A stretch of DNA of 64,000 nucleotides, from assembly GCF_041807905.1 (NCBI RefSeq), contig NZ_JBGVSA010000017.1, forward strand, positions 1 to 64,000. The letters are read 5' to 3'. Source of the DNA: JBGVSA01 sp041807905. GTDB taxonomy: Bacteria; Pseudomonadota; Gammaproteobacteria; Burkholderiales; Rhodocyclaceae. The first letter of the stretch is position 1. Each line of letters begins with the position of its first letter. This document shows, in pieces, positions 17,033-25,671 of this stretch. The notes beneath the pieces were generated by a model. That model saw only the letters and a program-made list of their open reading frames with translations, did no database searches and was not told the DNA's origin. Position numbers and translations under genes: made by a program.

Positions 17033-17350
17033 TGGTCGTCGGGCGGTGCCTTCGACGACGTTGGCGACTCTACGGTCGCTCGTATGACGGGAGCGTTTCT
17101 CACTGGCCGCAATGGCCGGTTGATCTCGCTTACGGCCGCCAGAGGCAAATCTTTAAAAATGTGTTTCGGCCCGAGTCCATTGGGCTGAATGAGTCAACGG
17201 CAGGGAATGGGGGCTCTGCAGGGTCTTCTGGCCTGCAAGGCTCGATATGTGCGAACGCCAGGGCTGGCGCGGGTTTGCGGAGGGGCGCGGCGAAGGGGAG
17301 AGGGTGGAATGGGCAGAGCGGCGGCCCTGCCCGGACGGGAGTGTCGAGGC
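17033..17350. other. Intergenic region between gpsA and flaG
   Basis: No gene is evident. It holds the sigma-28 promoter (17129-17155) and the flaG leader. On the gpsA side there is an imperfect GC-rich inverted repeat (GGGCAG 17311-17316 with CTGCCC 17327-17332) that may end gpsA transcription, although no T-run follows. Confidence 0.6.
17129..17155 (-). promoter_or_regulatory. Sigma-28 (FliA) flagellar class 3 promoter for flaG-fliD-fliS-fliT
   Basis: On the minus strand TAAAGATT (17155-17148), an 11-base spacer, then GCCGTAAG (17136-17129). The known FliA consensus is TAAAGTTT-N11-GCCGATAA, so the spacing is exact and only a few bases differ. Transcription would begin near 17122, giving a leader of about 90 bases to the ATG at 17032 or about 140 to 16984. 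Confidence 0.85.
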
Positions 17351-18334
17351 TTATTCGACCTTGGGGTCGCGTGCCATCAACTGCTCGACGGCGCTGCGGG
17401 GCGCCATACGGCCGCCGAGAACTTCATGCACGGCGCGGGTGATCGGCATGTCCACACCCAGATCGGCCGCGTGGCGTGCGGCAACCTGAGTGGTCAGCAC
17501 GCCTTCGGCGACGTGGCCAAGGTTGCGCAGGATGTCCGGAAGACTGCGGCCTTCGGCCAGCGCCAGGCCGACCTGCCGGTTGCGCGACAGATCGCCCGTG
17601 CAGGTCAGGATCAGGTCGCCCATGCCCGCCAGCCCCATGAGGGTTTCGCGGCGGCCGCCCAGCGCTTCGGCCAGGCGGGCGATTTCGGCCAGACCGCGCG
17701 TCATCAGAGCGGCGCGGGCGTTCAGGCCGAAGCCCAGGCCGTCCGAGATGCCGGCGGCGATGGCCATCACGTTCTTGACCGCACCGCCGACCTCGGCGCC
17801 GACGACGTCGTCGTTGGCATACAGGCGCAAGCGGTTGTGATGCAGCTTGCTCGCCCAGTCGCGGGCGAATTCGATGTCGGGGGAAGCCAGCGTGATGGCG
17901 CAGGGCAGGCCTTGTGCGACTTCTTGCGCAAAGCTGGGCCCGGTCAGCGCGCCGTAGCCGGTGTCGCCCAACACTTCGGCGACCACCTGGTGGGGTAGCT
18001 TGCCGGTCGCGGCTTCGAAGCCTTTGCAGACCCACAGAACAGGCACGTGCGGCGCCAGGTCGTACAGACGCTGCAAGGTTTCGCGCAGGCCGGCGACGGG
18101 CGTGGCGATGATGGCCAGTTCCATGCCTTCACAGGCTGCCGTGATGTCGGCTTCGACGCGCACGGTGTCCGGAATCGACGCGCCGGGCAGGAAGCGTTCG
18201 TTCGTTCGACTGCCCCGCACCAAACCCGCATGAACGGCGTCGTTGGACCACAGTGCGACGTCGTGCGCGGCGGAATAGGTGATGGCGAGCGCGGTGCCCC
18301 AGGCGCCCGCGCCGAATATGGTAATGCGGCTCAA
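17351..18334 (-). CDS. gpsA: Glycerol-3-phosphate dehydrogenase [NAD(P)+]
   Basis: Cytosolic enzyme reducing dihydroxyacetone phosphate to sn-glycerol-3-phosphate for phospholipid synthesis. Of 327 residues, the N-terminal Rossmann motif is ITIFGAGAWGTALA. The catalytic lysine lies in GGAVKNVMAIAAG, and the substrate-binding segment reads LTCTGDLSRNR. The start is probably TTG (18334), because the dinucleotide-binding motif must begin within a few residues; it lies one base after the stop of the SH3-domain gene. The only upstream ATG (18388) lies inside that gene. Confidence 0.95.
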   Translation of the reverse strand: MSRITIFGAGAWGTALAITYSAAHDVALWSNDAVHAGLVRGSRTNERFLPGASIPDTVRVEADITAACEGMELAIIATPVAGLRETLQRLYDLAPHVPVLWVCKGFEAATGKLPHQVVAEVLGDTGYGALTGPSFAQEVAQGLPCAITLASPDIEFARDWASKLHHNRLRLYANDDVVGAEVGGAVKNVMAIAAGISDGLGFGLNARAALMTRGLAEIARLAEALGGRRETLMGLAGMGDLILTCTGDLSRNRQVGLALAEGRSLPDILRNLGHVAEGVLTTQVAARHAADLGVDMPITRAVHEVLGGRMAPRSAVEQLMARDPKVE

Positions 18335-18335
18335 A

Positions 18336-18782
18336 TTACAGTCCCCAGACGGAGCGCACGAGGACGTAGCCGTTCTGGCCGTCCGCATGCTGGACCTTCA
18401 CCCATCCGGACGCGGGCTTGTCTGCCACATCGAGCAGAACGTCCTTGCGGGCGGTGAATACGATTGGAGCGTTGGCGTCCGGCGCGCGCCGGATTTCGGC
18501 CACGGCGGCTGTCACGATGACGTGGGTACGATCGACCAGTTGGCTGCGTTCGACCCAGCCCATGCCACCGCCGGCTTCGCGGATCTTGACCCACTTGTCG
18601 GTGGTGACGATCTGCTCGACCGGTGTGCCGCGCAGAAGAATGAACTGGGGCTTGGCCTGGACGGAACCCGCGTCATAGACGATGGCGTTGCCGCCCATTT
18701 CATGGATGTCGAGGGCGCTGGCCGCCGCCGAGAGCAGCAGCCCGGCCCCCGCGAGCGCCAGACGTGGAAGCATCTTGCGCAT
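18336..18782 (-). CDS. Periplasmic SH3-domain protein
   Basis: A 148-residue exported protein with a signal peptide (MRKMLPRLALAGAGLLLSAA, cleaved after ASA at about residue 23) and two bacterial SH3-like halves. The first contains GGGMGWVERSQLVD, the second SGWVKVQHADGQNGYVLVRSVWGL (about 125-148), in which the GW/GY-V-x-x-S pattern is typical of SH3_3/SH3_4 domains. Such domains bind peptidoglycan or partner proteins. It lies between secB and gpsA on the same strand. Confidence 0.85.
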   Translation of the reverse strand: MRKMLPRLALAGAGLLLSAAASALDIHEMGGNAIVYDAGSVQAKPQFILLRGTPVEQIVTTDKWVKIREAGGGMGWVERSQLVDRTHVIVTAAVAEIRRAPDANAPIVFTARKDVLLDVADKPASGWVKVQHADGQNGYVLVRSVWGL

Positions 18783-18792
18783 GATCGTTTGC

Positions 18793-19251
18793 TTACTGGA
18801 TGGCGGTGGCGCCGTTGCCTTCACCGGCCTGCTGGCGGGCGGCGTACATGGCTTCGAAGTTGACCGGAGCCAGCAGCACGGGCTGGAAGCCGGCACGGGT
18901 GACAGCGTCCGAGACGGCTTCGCGGGCGTACGGGAACAGGATGTTGGCGCAGCCCACCATCAGCAGGGCTTCCATGGTTTCCTGCGGCACATTGCGGATC
19001 TGGAACACGCCGCCTTGCGTCACTTCGACCAGGAACACGGTCTTGTCTTCAGCGCCCTTGGCGGTGACGGTGACCGTCACGGTGACTTCAAAGAAACCTT
19101 CTTCCAGCGGGTTGCCGCCGGTTGACAGTTCGACGTTGATGCTCGGCGTTTCGCGCTCGAGATAGACCTGCGGCGCGCCCGGCACTTCGATCGACAGATC
19201 CTTGATGTAGAGCTTTTCGATGGTGAAGACGGGCTGTTCGTTCTGTTCCAT
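18793..19251 (-). CDS. secB: Protein-export chaperone SecB
   Basis: Tetrameric cytosolic chaperone that keeps precursors unfolded and passes them to SecA. The 152 residues carry FTIEKLYIKDLSIEVPGAP (about 9-27), the acidic/aromatic GVFQIRNVPQETM segment and LFPYAREAVSDAVTRAGFQPVLL, all diagnostic. The start at 19251 was chosen for the family N-terminus MEQNEQPVFTIEK; the longer open frame upstream is the complement of grxC. Confidence 0.97.
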   Translation of the reverse strand: MEQNEQPVFTIEKLYIKDLSIEVPGAPQVYLERETPSINVELSTGGNPLEEGFFEVTVTVTVTAKGAEDKTVFLVEVTQGGVFQIRNVPQETMEALLMVGCANILFPYAREAVSDAVTRAGFQPVLLAPVNFEAMYAARQQAGEGNGATAIQ

Positions 19252-19286
19252 GGTGTGGTTTCTTTTGTTGATGATTGTTGGTGTGA

Positions 19287-19556
19287 TCACTGGCCGGCCA
19301 GCAGCGCGTCCAGTCTTCCTTCGTGTTCGAGCGCGTACAGGTCGTCGCAGCCGCCGACGTGGGTTTCTCCGATGAAGATCTGCGGGACCGTCCGGCGTCC
19401 GGTGCGCTCCATCATGAAGGCCCGTTGTTGCGGGTCCATGTCGACGCGAATCTTCTCGATCTCGGTCACGCCCTTGCGGCGCAGCAATTGTTCGGCGCGC
19501 ACGCAGTAGGGGCAGACGCCCGTGGCATACATGAGGACCTTGGTTTGCGCGGACAT
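19287..19556 (-). CDS. grxC: Glutaredoxin 3
   Basis: An 89-residue dithiol glutaredoxin with the active site CPYC (residues 15-18), the TVPQIFI cis-proline segment and GGCDDLYAL glutathione-binding segment. It reduces protein disulfides with glutathione. The order rhodanese-grxC-secB is conserved in betaproteobacteria. Confidence 0.96.
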   Translation of the reverse strand: MSAQTKVLMYATGVCPYCVRAEQLLRRKGVTEIEKIRVDMDPQQRAFMMERTGRRTVPQIFIGETHVGGCDDLYALEHEGRLDALLAGQ

Positions 19557-19603
19557 GACTTTGACTTCCTGCTTCTAGAACGACTGATGCGACGCGGCGC
19601 CGG

Positions 19604-20014
19604 TCAGGCTTTCGCGGCGACCGGCAGGCCGGCGTCCTGCCAGGCCTTGATGCCACCGTCCAGCGTCACCGCCTGCTCGAAACCGGCCTTGCGCAGCTTG
19701 GCTGCGGCAGAGCCGGCGCGCGTGCCGCTCTGGCACACGACGACGATGGGACGGTTCTTGAACTTGGCAAGTTCCCCACTACGGTCAGCAAGTTCCGCCG
19801 CAGGGATATGACGGGCATTGGCCAGATGCGCGGTTTCGAATTCTTTCTGGTCACGGACATCGACGATCACCGCATCTTTGCGATTGATCAAAGTGACGAC
19901 GTCGGACGGGGAAACGCCAAAAGCGCTGCCGCCACGAATGAGCGGGGCGAAGAGCAAGCCGCCGCTGAGCAGGGCCAGAGCGATCCAGATATAGTTCTGA
20001 AGAATGAATTCCAT
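19604..20014 (-). CDS. Membrane-anchored rhodanese-like protein
   Basis: A 136-residue protein with an N-terminal membrane helix (MEFILQNYIWIALALLSGGL) and a single rhodanese domain. The active-site loop reads VVCQSGTRAGSAAAKL, with the catalytic cysteine in CQSGTR. It may transfer sulfane sulfur, but the substrate is unknown. The ATG at 20014 was chosen; a TTG seven codons upstream (20035) is also possible and neither has a strong ribosome-binding site. Confidence 0.9.
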   Translation of the reverse strand: MEFILQNYIWIALALLSGGLLFAPLIRGGSAFGVSPSDVVTLINRKDAVIVDVRDQKEFETAHLANARHIPAAELADRSGELAKFKNRPIVVVCQSGTRAGSAAAKLRKAGFEQAVTLDGGIKAWQDAGLPVAAKA

Positions 20015-20252
20015 GGCGGGGGTAAGGAGGCTCAAAACTTCTGATCGACGTTTGAGCCGTTTCTACTGTGGAAAAAGTACATCCGATACAATACCACCTT
20101 TCACCTTTTTCGCGCCTGCCTTGTCTTGGCTGCCTTGCGGGTGGCGCGAATGATTCCGGCCCTGGCCGGGCAGCGCGTCCAATGGCGCAGCGGATCCGGC
20201 GGTAGTCCCCCGTTATTGTTATTTCTTGTGTTTATCTGAATAGGCGAATGTC

Positions 20253-21002
20253 ATGTACAAGATCGTTTTGATGCGTCACGGCGAGTCCACCTGGAACAAA
20301 GAAAACCGCTTCACCGGCTGGACCGATGTGGACCTCACCGAACAGGGCGTGCAGGAAGCGGTCGCCGCCGGCAAGCTGCTCAAGAAAGAAGGCTACAGCT
20401 TCGACGTGGCCTTCACCTCCGTCCTCAAGCGTGCCAACAAGACGCTCAACGCCGTTCTGGAAGAGCTCGACCTGCTGTGGATTCCGGTGGAGCACAGTTG
20501 GCGCCTGAACGAACGTCACTACGGCGCGCTGCAAGGTCTGAACAAGGCCGAGACCGCTGCCAAGTTCGGCGACGATCAGGTGCTGGTGTGGCGTCGTTCG
20601 TACGACGTTCCGCCGCCCGCGCTGGAAGAAGGCGATGAACGCCTGAACCTGAACGATCCGCGCTATGCCGGCATGAAGAACGAGGAATTCCCGCGCACTG
20701 AATGCCTGAAGGACACCGTTGCCCGTTTCGTTCCGTACTGGCTCGACACCATTGCACCGGTCGTCAAGAGCGGCAAGCGTGTGGTCATCGCTGCCCACGG
20801 CAACAGCCTGCGCGCGCTGATCAAGTACCTGGACAAGATGTCGGACGACGACATCGTGGCGCTGAACATTCCGACGGCTCAGCCGCTCGTGTATGAGCTG
20901 GACGCCGATCTGAAGCCGATCAAGCACTATTACCTGGGCGACGCCGAAGCGATCGCTGCGGCCATGAATGCCGTGGCCAACCAGGGCAAAGCCAAGGCGT
21001 GA
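20253..21002 (+). CDS. gpmA: 2,3-bisphosphoglycerate-dependent phosphoglycerate mutase
   Basis: Glycolytic enzyme interconverting 3- and 2-phosphoglycerate. The 249-residue length, the phosphohistidine motif LMRHGESTWN (residues 6-15) and the second catalytic histidine in VVIAAHGNSLRALIKYL identify it. It is divergent from the rhodanese-grxC-secB-gpsA group across 20015-20252 and overlaps the next gene by the GTGA quartet. Confidence 0.97.
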   Translation: MYKIVLMRHGESTWNKENRFTGWTDVDLTEQGVQEAVAAGKLLKKEGYSFDVAFTSVLKRANKTLNAVLEELDLLWIPVEHSWRLNERHYGALQGLNKAETAAKFGDDQVLVWRRSYDVPPPALEEGDERLNLNDPRYAGMKNEEFPRTECLKDTVARFVPYWLDTIAPVVKSGKRVVIAAHGNSLRALIKYLDKMSDDDIVALNIPTAQPLVYELDADLKPIKHYYLGDAEAIAAAMNAVANQGKAKA

Positions 21003-22321
21003 TCGGATTGCGCCTCCGCAGTCAAAGGCTCGCGCTGCTTGCACTCTGTGCCGGCGCGAGCCTTTTCATGTCCACCGCCCAGGCCGCCGCCGCCGACGAC
21101 AAGCGCGATGAACTTAAGTCGCTGCAAGATCAGATCAAGTTGTTGCAGCGCGATATTTCGCGTGGCGAAGAAACCCGCGCCGACGCGGCCAGCGATCTGG
21201 CCGGCGCCGAGCGCGCGGTGTCGAATGCCCAGCGCCGGTTGCGCGAACTGACGCAGTCCAAAGCCGAGCGCGAGGCCGAATTGCAGCGCCTGCAGGCCGA
21301 GCAAGGCCGCATGGAGGCCGAGATCGCCCGTCAGCGCAAGCAACTGGGCGACGTCATCTATCGCATGTACGTCGAAGGCGGACAGGCTGGTGCACGCCGC
21401 TTGCTGTCGGGTGATGACCCCAACCAGTTGTCGCGAGACGCGTATTACCTCGAACAGATCGCCCGTCAGCGCGCGCAGGCCATCGACGAAGCGCGTGTGG
21501 CCATGAAGAACCTGCAGCAGGTGATCGCGCTGGTCGAGGCAGAGCGCGCACAGGTCGCCGAACTTGAAGGCCAGCGCAAGGCCGAGCAGGACAAGTTGGT
21601 AGAAGAGCGCAAGCGCCAACGTGAAATTCTGGCGCAGGCGAGTGAAGAACTGCGCGCCAAGCGGCGCGAGATGGCCTCGCTGCAGCGCGACCAGGCGCGG
21701 TTGGAAAAGCTCATCAAAGGGCTGGACGAGATTGCCCGCAAGGCCGCTGCTGCCCGTGCCAAGGCGGCCGCTGCGGCGGCCGCGGCGGCAAGCCGCTCCT
21801 CTTCCAGCACGTCGAGCGTGGCGACCGCTCAGTCGTCTTCGGGACGTACTCCGCCCAAGGCGGCCGGCGAGCCCGTGGTCGGCCGCGCCGAGACGGTGGC
21901 CCAGGCCGGCGGCCCCGACGTTGATTTCGGCCGCCTGAAGGGGCGTCTGCACTGGCCGGTGAAGGGCGAACTAACTGGACGCTTCGGTGCTCCAAGGGCA
22001 GGAGGAGGCACGAGCTGGCGGGGTGTATTCATCCGCTCCGCACAGGGCACAGAAGTTCACGCGGTGGCCGGCGGTACCGTCGCGTATGCTGACTGGCTTC
22101 GAGGGTTCGGTAACCTCATCATCATTGACCACGGCGACGGGTACATGACGATTTACGGCAACAACGAATCGTTGTACAAGACGCCCGGACAACTGGTGAA
22201 AACCGGGGAAACCATTGCCTCGGTGGGCGCCAGCGGTGGTGCGGAAGAATCGGGTTTATACTTTGAAATCCGGTATCGCGGGGAGCCTTCGGACCCCGCA
22301 AGATGGGTGGCCGGGCGTTAG
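20999..22321 (+). CDS. EnvC-like murein hydrolase activator (degenerate LytM domain)
   Basis: A 440-residue periplasmic protein with signal peptide (to about residue 30, ending AQAAAA), a long coiled coil (about 35-245), an Ala/Ser-rich linker and a C-terminal M23/LytM domain. The zinc ligands of active M23 peptidases are not intact: the usual HxxxD is replaced in RGVFIRSA, and the HxH histidine region reads YGNNESL. This fits EnvC, which activates amidases at the division site rather than cutting peptidoglycan. The GTG start (20999) overlaps the gpmA stop. Confidence 0.9.
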   Translation: MIGLRLRSQRLALLALCAGASLFMSTAQAAAADDKRDELKSLQDQIKLLQRDISRGEETRADAASDLAGAERAVSNAQRRLRELTQSKAEREAELQRLQAEQGRMEAEIARQRKQLGDVIYRMYVEGGQAGARRLLSGDDPNQLSRDAYYLEQIARQRAQAIDEARVAMKNLQQVIALVEAERAQVAELEGQRKAEQDKLVEERKRQREILAQASEELRAKRREMASLQRDQARLEKLIKGLDEIARKAAAARAKAAAAAAAAASRSSSSTSSVATAQSSSGRTPPKAAGEPVVGRAETVAQAGGPDVDFGRLKGRLHWPVKGELTGRFGAPRAGGGTSWRGVFIRSAQGTEVHAVAGGTVAYADWLRGFGNLIIIDHGDGYMTIYGNNESLYKTPGQLVKTGETIASVGASGGAEESGLYFEIRYRGEPSDPARWVAGR

Positions 22322-22383
22322 TCCCCCAACAGTGAGCGAGCACGGCAGCCCGAGATCGTGCAGTGACATGGCATGGAGCCAAA

Positions 22384-23874
22384 ATGAGCAGCAAGTGGAA
22401 ACAAGTTGGCCTGGTACTCAGTGGAGTGTGCGTTGGCGTCCTGATCAGCCTTCAGTTGTCGGCCAACGCGCAGCGTGACGTCGCCAGCACACTGCCGGTC
22501 GAAGAGCTGCGCAATCTCGCTGACGTTTTTAATTCCATCAAACAGAATTACGTCGAGCCGGTCGATGACAAGAAGCTCATCGGCAGCGCGATCAGCGGCA
22601 TGGTCTCGGGACTCGATCCGCATTCGAGTTACCTGGACGCCGACGCGTTCAAGGACCTCGAAGTAAGTACCAAGGGTGAGTTCGGCGGGCTGGGTATCGA
22701 AGTCGGCATGGAAGACGGCTTCGTGAAGGTCGTCTCGCCGATCGAAGACACCCCGGCTTTCCGTGCCGGTATCAAGGCTGGCGACCTGATCGTCAAGCTC
22801 GACGACACGCCGGTCAAGGGCATGGCCCTGAACGACGCCGTCAAGCGCATGCGCGGCAAGCCCAAGACCAACATCACCCTGACGGTGGTGCGCAAGGGCG
22901 AGTCCAAGCCGCTGGAAGTCACGCTGACGCGCGAAGTCATCCGCGTGCAGAGCGTGCGCTCCAAGTATGTCGATGGTTACGCCTACGTTCGCCTGGCCCA
23001 GTTCCAGGAGAACACGACGGCCGACATGGCCAAGCAACTCGACAAGATTTACAAGCAAGGTCCGGTGAAGGGCATCGTGCTCGATCTGCGCAACGACCCG
23101 GGCGGCCTGCTCAATAGCGCCGTCGGCGTGTCGGCAGCTTTCCTGCCGCCCAAGTCGCTGGTGGTCTACACCGATGGCCGCACGGACGATTCGCGTCGCA
23201 AGTACTTCGCATCCCCCGACGACTACGCTCGTGGCGATCGCGAAGACGTGCTGAAGGGCGCTCCGGCTGCGTGGAAGACAGCGCCGATGGTGGTGCTGGT
23301 TAACGGCGGTTCGGCTTCGGCCTCCGAAATCGTGGCCGGTGCGCTGCAGGACTACAAGCGCGCCACCATCATCGGTACGCAGTCGTTCGGCAAGGGTTCG
23401 GTGCAGACCATCATCCCGCTGTCGGCGACGACGGGCGTCAAGCTGACCACGGCGCGCTACTACACGCCGAAGGGCCGCTCGATCCAGTTGCTCGGCATTA
23501 CGCCGGACGTGGTGGTGGAAGAGTCGGCCGAGGGCAACCGCATCAAGTATCTGCGCGAAGCTGACCTCGATCACCACTTGTCCAATACCCTCGACCCGAC
23601 CGCCGGCGCGCGCAAGGCTGAAGACGCTCAGGCCGCCGAGGCGGCAGCCAAGGCTTCTCAGGACAAGAGTGCGGCGGCCAAGCCGGCCGACAAGGCGAAG
23701 CCGGAAGAGGAAGGCATCGAGGCGCCGAAGTTCGAATTCGGCGGGAAGGGTGACTTCCAGTTCGAACAGGCGCTGAACTTCCTGAAGGGCGCGCCGGTGG
23801 CGCAGAGCAAGCTGGCGCAGGCATCGACCGATGCTTCGGCGCCGGTGGCAAAGCCGGACGCCGCGAAGAAGTAA
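22384..23874 (+). CDS. ctpA: Carboxyl-terminal processing protease (S41 family)
   Basis: Periplasmic serine protease that trims C-termini of envelope proteins. The 496-residue protein has an N-terminal signal/anchor (VGLVLSGVCVGVLISLQLS), a PDZ domain (about 85-165, including KVVSPIEDTPAFRAG), and the S41 core. The catalytic serine lies in NGGSASASEIVAGAL (about 308) and the lysine in GTQSFGKGSVQT (about 335). The C-terminus has an Ala/Lys/Glu-rich tail. It follows the EnvC-type gene, the usual gpmA-envC-ctpA order. Confidence 0.95.
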   Translation: MSSKWKQVGLVLSGVCVGVLISLQLSANAQRDVASTLPVEELRNLADVFNSIKQNYVEPVDDKKLIGSAISGMVSGLDPHSSYLDADAFKDLEVSTKGEFGGLGIEVGMEDGFVKVVSPIEDTPAFRAGIKAGDLIVKLDDTPVKGMALNDAVKRMRGKPKTNITLTVVRKGESKPLEVTLTREVIRVQSVRSKYVDGYAYVRLAQFQENTTADMAKQLDKIYKQGPVKGIVLDLRNDPGGLLNSAVGVSAAFLPPKSLVVYTDGRTDDSRRKYFASPDDYARGDREDVLKGAPAAWKTAPMVVLVNGGSASASEIVAGALQDYKRATIIGTQSFGKGSVQTIIPLSATTGVKLTTARYYTPKGRSIQLLGITPDVVVEESAEGNRIKYLREADLDHHLSNTLDPTAGARKAEDAQAAEAAAKASQDKSAAAKPADKAKPEEEGIEAPKFEFGGKGDFQFEQALNFLKGAPVAQSKLAQASTDASAPVAKPDAAKK

Positions 23875-23891
23875 TCGCTGGCAGGACGATT

Positions 23892-23924
23892 CGGGGCGGC
23901 CCTTGGGCTGCCCCGATTGCTTTT
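23892..23924 (+). terminator. Probable terminator after ctpA
   Basis: CGGGGCGGC (23892-23900) pairs with GCTGCCCCG (23907-23915) apart from one G-T pair, followed by a T-rich ATTGCTTTT. It lies 17 bases past the ctpA stop. Confidence 0.55.
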
Positions 23925-23968
23925 GGGGCGCCCGCTCGGTCCGGCGGGCTCGATGCGAGGAGATACGC

Positions 23969-24415
23969 ATGCTCAGACCCGAAACCACGTATCGTCTGGC
24001 GGGACGCCGCCTGCAGGTTCCCCATGAGGGCGCGGGGAGCGACCTTCGTTGCCGCGAGTTGCATCTCGAGCCGAACGCTCTCGAGCATGCCGCCCAGCTG
24101 CTGGGGCGGCTGGAGCATGTCGAGGTGGGGCCTGGCGGCCATGTTGCCACGCTGACCGTCCGCTACAGTCTTCTTCACGCCTCGCTTGAAGAGATCGAGG
24201 AATATCTCTGCGAACAGGGGTTCCGACTCGACAACAGCCTTTACGCACGCATGGTGCGGGCCTTGGTGTATTTCACCGAAGAAACCGAGCGCCGCAATCT
24301 CGCCATGCCGCAACGGCTCATCAAACAGTCGGACGAGGTCTACGTCCGCGCTTATGATCGCCACCCGCACGGCGATCACGACGACACGCCGGTCGAACTG
24401 CGGGACGAGCGCTGA
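23969..24415 (+). CDS. Uncharacterised protein with possible HMA-like fold
   Basis: A 148-residue cytoplasmic protein that I do not recognise. It has a good ribosome-binding site (GAGGAG, 9 bases before ATG 23969). The pattern of two strands around a helix, VATLTVRYSLLHASLEEIEE and EYLCEQGFRLDN (about 69-100), resembles the heavy-metal-associated ferredoxin-like fold but lacks its CxxC. The C-terminus is His/Asp-rich (DRHPHGDHDDTP). It follows a terminator, so it probably has its own promoter. Its function is unknown. Confidence 0.7.
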   Translation: MLRPETTYRLAGRRLQVPHEGAGSDLRCRELHLEPNALEHAAQLLGRLEHVEVGPGGHVATLTVRYSLLHASLEEIEEYLCEQGFRLDNSLYARMVRALVYFTEETERRNLAMPQRLIKQSDEVYVRAYDRHPHGDHDDTPVELRDER

Positions 24416-24464
24416 ACATCACGCTCGGGTGGGGCCGCCTGGCGCCCACCTCCGTGTGCTCAAT

Positions 24465-25322
24465 TCAATGCAGGGTCGGTTTGTTGGCTTCGAACAAAGC
24501 CCGCGCTTGCTCAGGCGAGAAGCGGTATTCGAGGTTCGATAGATCATCGCGGATGATGATCTCGCCATTCTCGGCAAGCATGCGTTCGATTTCGTCGCGG
24601 CCGAGCGAACGCAGCATGTCGCTGACCTTCTCCCAGTCGGGCGGAAAATCGTGGCTGACCGCGCGCGGTTCAAAGACGCGCACGGTTTCTTCGTGGAAGA
24701 GACGGTGCAGCAATTCTTCCGCCGAGCACGCCAGCAACTCTTCTGACTTCAGTGTTACGGCAAGCTGGCGCACCCGATTCCAGCCGTCCTGGTCCTTGAG
24801 GTCGGCCCCCGGCAGCTTCTGCAGGAACAGCCCTGCCACCTGGGTGTCGGTTGCAGCCAGAACCAGCGTCGCCGGTTGTTGTTCCGATTGGGCCAGGTAG
24901 TGTTCGAACACGCTGGCGATGGTGTCGCCTTCGACCGGCACGAAGCTCTGGTACGGCTGACGCGCACCCGCAACGTCCAGCGTCATGAGCAGGTTGCCGT
25001 CGCCGAGCAACTCATGCAGGCCGGCTTCCGCCGGGACGTGATCTTCGCTCTGCGCGAAACCGCGCAGATTGAGTCTTTCGGAACAGTCGATCACCAGTAA
25101 CGGCACAATGCCGTGGCCGCGCAATTGGAACGTCAGCCGCCCCGGCTGCTTGAGGTTGGTGGCAATGATGGCGCATACGCCGCACATCTCGCCCAAAAGC
25201 GCGCGCACGGCAGCGGGGTAGTCGCGTCCGGTCAGCATCTCGCGCCAACTGTCCGACAGGCGCACCACGGCCCCGCGGATATCGATGTCTTCAAGCAGGA
25301 AGCGTTGAACGGCGTCTCGCAT
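24465..25322 (-). CDS. hslO: Hsp33 family chaperone lacking the redox-switch cysteines
   Basis: A 285-residue homologue of the redox-regulated chaperone Hsp33. The N-terminal and linker regions are normal (EDIDIRGAVVRLSDSWREML, GEMCGVCAIIATNLKQPGRL). The C-terminal switch domain keeps its context (VRVFEPRAV, MLRSLGRDEIERMLAENGEI, YRFSP). However, the CxC and CxxC zinc-binding pairs are missing: the expected positions read SHDFPPDWEKVS (about 223-234) and RDDLSN (258-263). Zinc-based redox activation therefore seems impossible. ATG 25322 has a GGGAG site and lies one base after the preceding stop. Confidence 0.93.
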   Translation of the reverse strand: MRDAVQRFLLEDIDIRGAVVRLSDSWREMLTGRDYPAAVRALLGEMCGVCAIIATNLKQPGRLTFQLRGHGIVPLLVIDCSERLNLRGFAQSEDHVPAEAGLHELLGDGNLLMTLDVAGARQPYQSFVPVEGDTIASVFEHYLAQSEQQPATLVLAATDTQVAGLFLQKLPGADLKDQDGWNRVRQLAVTLKSEELLACSAEELLHRLFHEETVRVFEPRAVSHDFPPDWEKVSDMLRSLGRDEIERMLAENGEIIIRDDLSNLEYRFSPEQARALFEANKPTLH

Positions 25323-25323
25323 C

Positions 25324-25671
25324 TCAGGCTCCCAGTTCATTAAGATAAGCGGCCTCATCGAAGCCCACCAGTATCCTGCCGTCATGTTCGATGACGGGGC
25401 GCTTGATGAGGCTCGGCTTGGCGCTCATCAATTCAATGGCACGTGCTTCATCGACCCCTGTCCGTTCCGCGTCGGTGAGGCCACGCCACGTCGTGCCGCG
25501 TGTGTTGAGCAGGGGTTCCCAGCCGATCTGGGCAGCCCAGGCGGCGAGGTGCTGCTGGGTGATGCCGAACTTCTTGTAATCGTGGAAATCGTAAGGGATA
25601 CCGTGGGCGTCGAGCCAGTCGAACGCCTTCTTCATGGTGTTGCAGTTCTTGATGCCGAATACCTTGACCAT
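25324..25671 (-). CDS. ArsC/Spx-family reductase (YffB-like)
   Basis: A 115-residue thioredoxin-fold protein of the ArsC/YffB family. It starts VKVFGIKNCNTMKKAFDWL, with a single active-site cysteine and no CxxC, and has the family segment KPSLIKRPVIE. The YffB branch is thought to use glutathione; arsenate reduction is not demonstrated. It is next to and probably co-transcribed with the Hsp33 gene, a plausible thiol-stress pair. Confidence 0.9.
   Translation of the reverse strand: MVKVFGIKNCNTMKKAFDWLDAHGIPYDFHDYKKFGITQQHLAAWAAQIGWEPLLNTRGTTWRGLTDAERTGVDEARAIELMSAKPSLIKRPVIEHDGRILVGFDEAAYLNELGA

Noticed and set aside
22318..24150. 610-residue open frame antisense to ctpA
   Set aside because: Shadow of the S41 protease gene, which has catalytic motifs and signal peptide.
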